This document shows positions 62,378-64,000 of a stretch of DNA of 64,000 nucleotides, piece after piece. The DNA is from Aquiflexum lacus (GTDB lineage Bacteria > Bacteroidota > Bacteroidia > Cytophagales > Cyclobacteriaceae), in NCBI RefSeq assembly GCF_015476655.1, contig NZ_JABFHF010000011.1:108584-172583 (forward strand), given 5' to 3'. The notes beneath the pieces are model-generated. The model worked only from the letters and a program-made list of their open reading frames with translations, had not been told where the DNA came from and did not search any database. The first letter of the stretch is position 1. Every line of letters starts with the position of its first letter. Position numbers and translations under genes: made by a program.

Positions 62378-63829
62378 ATGATTCATTTTAAGGCGATTGG
62401 AAAAATAATGGGGGCACTATTGATGCTTTTTGCCCTATTGATGCTTCCCGGAGTTGGCTTTGCATATTATTTCGAAAGCGGAGATGAAATGTCATTGGTG
62501 TCATCCATCGGAGTGACCTTTATAGTTGGTCTTCTGATGTTCTTTTCTTTTTCAAAACAAGATCAAAATATCAGAAAAAGAGAGGGATATTTAATTGTTT
62601 CTACCAGTTGGATTTTGATGTCCATGTTTGGCATGCTGCCCTATCTATTTAGCGGTACTTTCACAACCTTTAGTGATGCGATTTTTGAAACGATTTCGGG
62701 ACTAACTACTACAGGTGCCACTGTTCTGACAGATATTGAAGTTATTCCCAAAGGAGTTCTTTTTTGGAGAAGTATGACCCAATGGATAGGTGGTTTGGGA
62801 ATAATTGTTTTAACGGTTGCAATATTTCCACTCTTAGGAATTGGCGGCATTGAGCTATTCGTGGCTGAATCTCCAGGGCCTACTTCTGATAAGCTTCATC
62901 CCCGTATTAGAGAAACCGCTAAAAGATTATGGTATGTATATTTAGGCTTGACCTTGACTTCAGGCTTACTGTATTACATTGGAGGCATGAATTTTTATGA
63001 TGCAGTCAACCATGCCCTGACTACAATGGCAACAGGTGGCTTCTCTACCAAAAATGCAAGTATGGCTCATTTTGATTCAGCATTTATCCAATATACTGCG
63101 ATTCTGTTCATGTTTTTGGCAGGTACAAACTTTACTGTGATATATTTTGGGCTAACAGGAAAGTTTGAAAGGGTTTGGAGATCTGATGAGTTTAAAGCAT
63201 ATGCTACCGTAATATTGATTTTTGCCATCCTGCTTTCTTTTCCCATTTTTTATTATTCAGAACAGACCTATGAAAAGGCATTTAGAGATACACTTTTTCA
63301 AGTGGTATCCCTTATTACCACCACAGGATATGTCACAGCTGATTACACTTCCTATCATATTGGCCTTACTTTGGTTTTCTTTATGTTGTTGTTTTTTGGT
63401 GGATCGGCGGGTTCTACCAGTGGAGGAATCAAATTCGTCAGACACCTTACTTTTTTTAAAAATTCTTGGCTGGAATTCAAACGAATTGTACATCCTCGTG
63501 CGGTAGTTCCACTTAAAATCAATGGGGACAGGGTTACAGGAAAAATCATTACCCACATTATGAATTTCTTGTTAATCTATCTGATGATTTTTGTCTTGGG
63601 CTCAATTGTGATGGCGCTGATGGGTTATGATATTCTGACTTCCTTTGGTGCAGTTGCTACAAGCCTCGGAAATGTAGGACCTGCAATTGGCAAAGTAGGC
63701 CCCATGGATAATTTTGCTTTCTTCAGTGCACCTGCCAAAATCTTCCTTTCCTTTCTGATGCTTTTAGGGAGGTTAGAACTTTTTACCATCCTGATTTTGT
63801 TCACTCCATATTTTTGGAGAGCGAATTGA
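62378..63829 (+). CDS. trkH: Trk potassium transporter TrkH
   Basis: A 483-residue membrane protein with four pore repeats. Filter-like segments are ETISGLTTTGATVLTD, TTMATGGFSTKNAS, SLITTTGYVTADYT and ATSLGNVGPAIG, each with the key glycine. QWIGGLGIIVLTVA and GGSAGSTSGGIK are further family marks. With TrkA it takes up K+, completing the K+/Na+ balance set with Mrp. Confidence 0.93.
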   Translation: MIHFKAIGKIMGALLMLFALLMLPGVGFAYYFESGDEMSLVSSIGVTFIVGLLMFFSFSKQDQNIRKREGYLIVSTSWILMSMFGMLPYLFSGTFTTFSDAIFETISGLTTTGATVLTDIEVIPKGVLFWRSMTQWIGGLGIIVLTVAIFPLLGIGGIELFVAESPGPTSDKLHPRIRETAKRLWYVYLGLTLTSGLLYYIGGMNFYDAVNHALTTMATGGFSTKNASMAHFDSAFIQYTAILFMFLAGTNFTVIYFGLTGKFERVWRSDEFKAYATVILIFAILLSFPIFYYSEQTYEKAFRDTLFQVVSLITTTGYVTADYTSYHIGLTLVFFMLLFFGGSAGSTSGGIKFVRHLTFFKNSWLEFKRIVHPRAVVPLKINGDRVTGKIITHIMNFLLIYLMIFVLGSIVMALMGYDILTSFGAVATSLGNVGPAIGKVGPMDNFAFFSAPAKIFLSFLMLLGRLELFTILILFTPYFWRAN

Positions 63830-64000
63830 GAGGTGTGGGTAAAAGTAGTTTTTATGGATAATCGGAGTCCCTTTAGGGACACCATATAGGTAGGCCTTCT
63901 TGGAAAATTCCTTCGGAATTGAGAAGTAGGGTTAAAACTAAACTCTACTTTCTTTTTCTCTTTGGTTTCCGGATGATTTTGAAGTCAATTTTGGTACGGG
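63830..64000. repeat. Terminal spacer with two short hairpins
   Basis: GTCCC-TTTA-GGGAC at 63867-63880 and AATTCC-TTC-GGAATT at 63906-63920, separated by CCATATAGGTAG. Paired short hairpins of this type are dispersed in many Bacteroidota genomes. No other gene is seen except the possible end fragment listed at 63945. Confidence 0.5.
63945..63998 (-). CDS. Possible C-terminus of a gene entering from the right
   Basis: On the minus strand an open frame enters at the window edge and ends at TAG (63945-63947), giving 17 residues (RTKIDFKIIRKPKRKRK). The basic tail is plausible for a protein end. Only the next sequence could prove it. Confidence 0.3.
   Translation of the reverse strand, partial: RTKIDFKIIRKPKRKRK

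Noticed and set aside
1..64000. CRISPR arrays, rRNA genes, intact insertion sequences, prophage
   Set aside because: No regular direct-repeat/spacer arrays, no rRNA-like conserved strings, no transposase or phage structural motifs were seen.

Overview
The window is AT-rich DNA from a Bacteroidota chromosome, most likely a Cytophagales/Cyclobacteriaceae-type marine or saline bacterium (inference). The support is family-level: LytS/LytTR two-component genes, a CspA with a Bacteroidota-type RNP2, Bacteroidota-style MenC and PPC sequences, TAnnTTTG promoters, weak Shine-Dalgarno sequences, and many secreted or lipoprotein products. I see no rRNA, CRISPR array, intact insertion sequence or prophage.

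Layout. 1-6.3 kb is the end of a surface-glycan cluster (three glycosyltransferases, an RmlC-like epimerase, a WecA/MraY-like initiating transferase). It is broken by a chimeric SGNH-hydrolase gene that lies between the intact WecA-like gene and the 3' remnant of a second copy. 6.4-7.8 kb holds a DsrE/DoxX group. 7.8-9.5 kb is a toxin-antitoxin patch downstream of mnmE: a decayed higBA pair, a 301-bp divergent duplicate of the mnmE 3' end, and between the two mnmE 3' ends an intact RHH/YafQ-like pair. 9.5-31 kb is mostly housekeeping: mnmE, a secreted thioredoxin, a DtxR-type regulator with two matching TTTAG-N6-CTAAA boxes upstream, dapD, TPR proteins, a HerA-like ATPase, a BaiN-like flavoprotein with a coupled Hpt-like protein, gapA, tandem tRNA-Glu, a radical SAM protein, a large M14 peptidase, and a LytS/LytT pair preceded by an unlisted 43-residue membrane ORF. 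31.6-36.8 kb looks like a stress module: an NtrC-type sigma-54 activator next to csbD, which has a near-consensus sigma-54 promoter, plus a Rho_N-like protein, small membrane proteins and lipoproteins. 37.0-38.8 kb has a PAS protein ending in a HisKA-like helix whose histidine position is Asn, followed by a LytTR protein without a receiver. queA, menC and cspA follow.

41.6-63.8 kb is rich in ion-homeostasis genes: a complete seven-gene Mrp Na+/H+ antiporter operon with a lactonase lipoprotein one base downstream; PPC; a CBS protein; a P-II-like protein coupled to two DUF1538 membrane proteins (a family reported as the two-component cation/proton antiporter UmpAB); a TIGFGD potassium channel; a non-canonical Nramp transporter coupled to a DUF2891 lipoprotein; and TrkA/TrkH potassium uptake. 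Together these suggest a bacterium handling changing sodium, potassium and pH.

The strongest leads for something undescribed are the PII-like/DUF1538 pair with its CBS neighbour, the PAS/pseudo-HisKA plus LytTR pair, the sigma-54/CsbD module, and the mnmE 3'-end insertion. Several intergenic regions also carry dispersed hairpins and short-motif repeats of related types.
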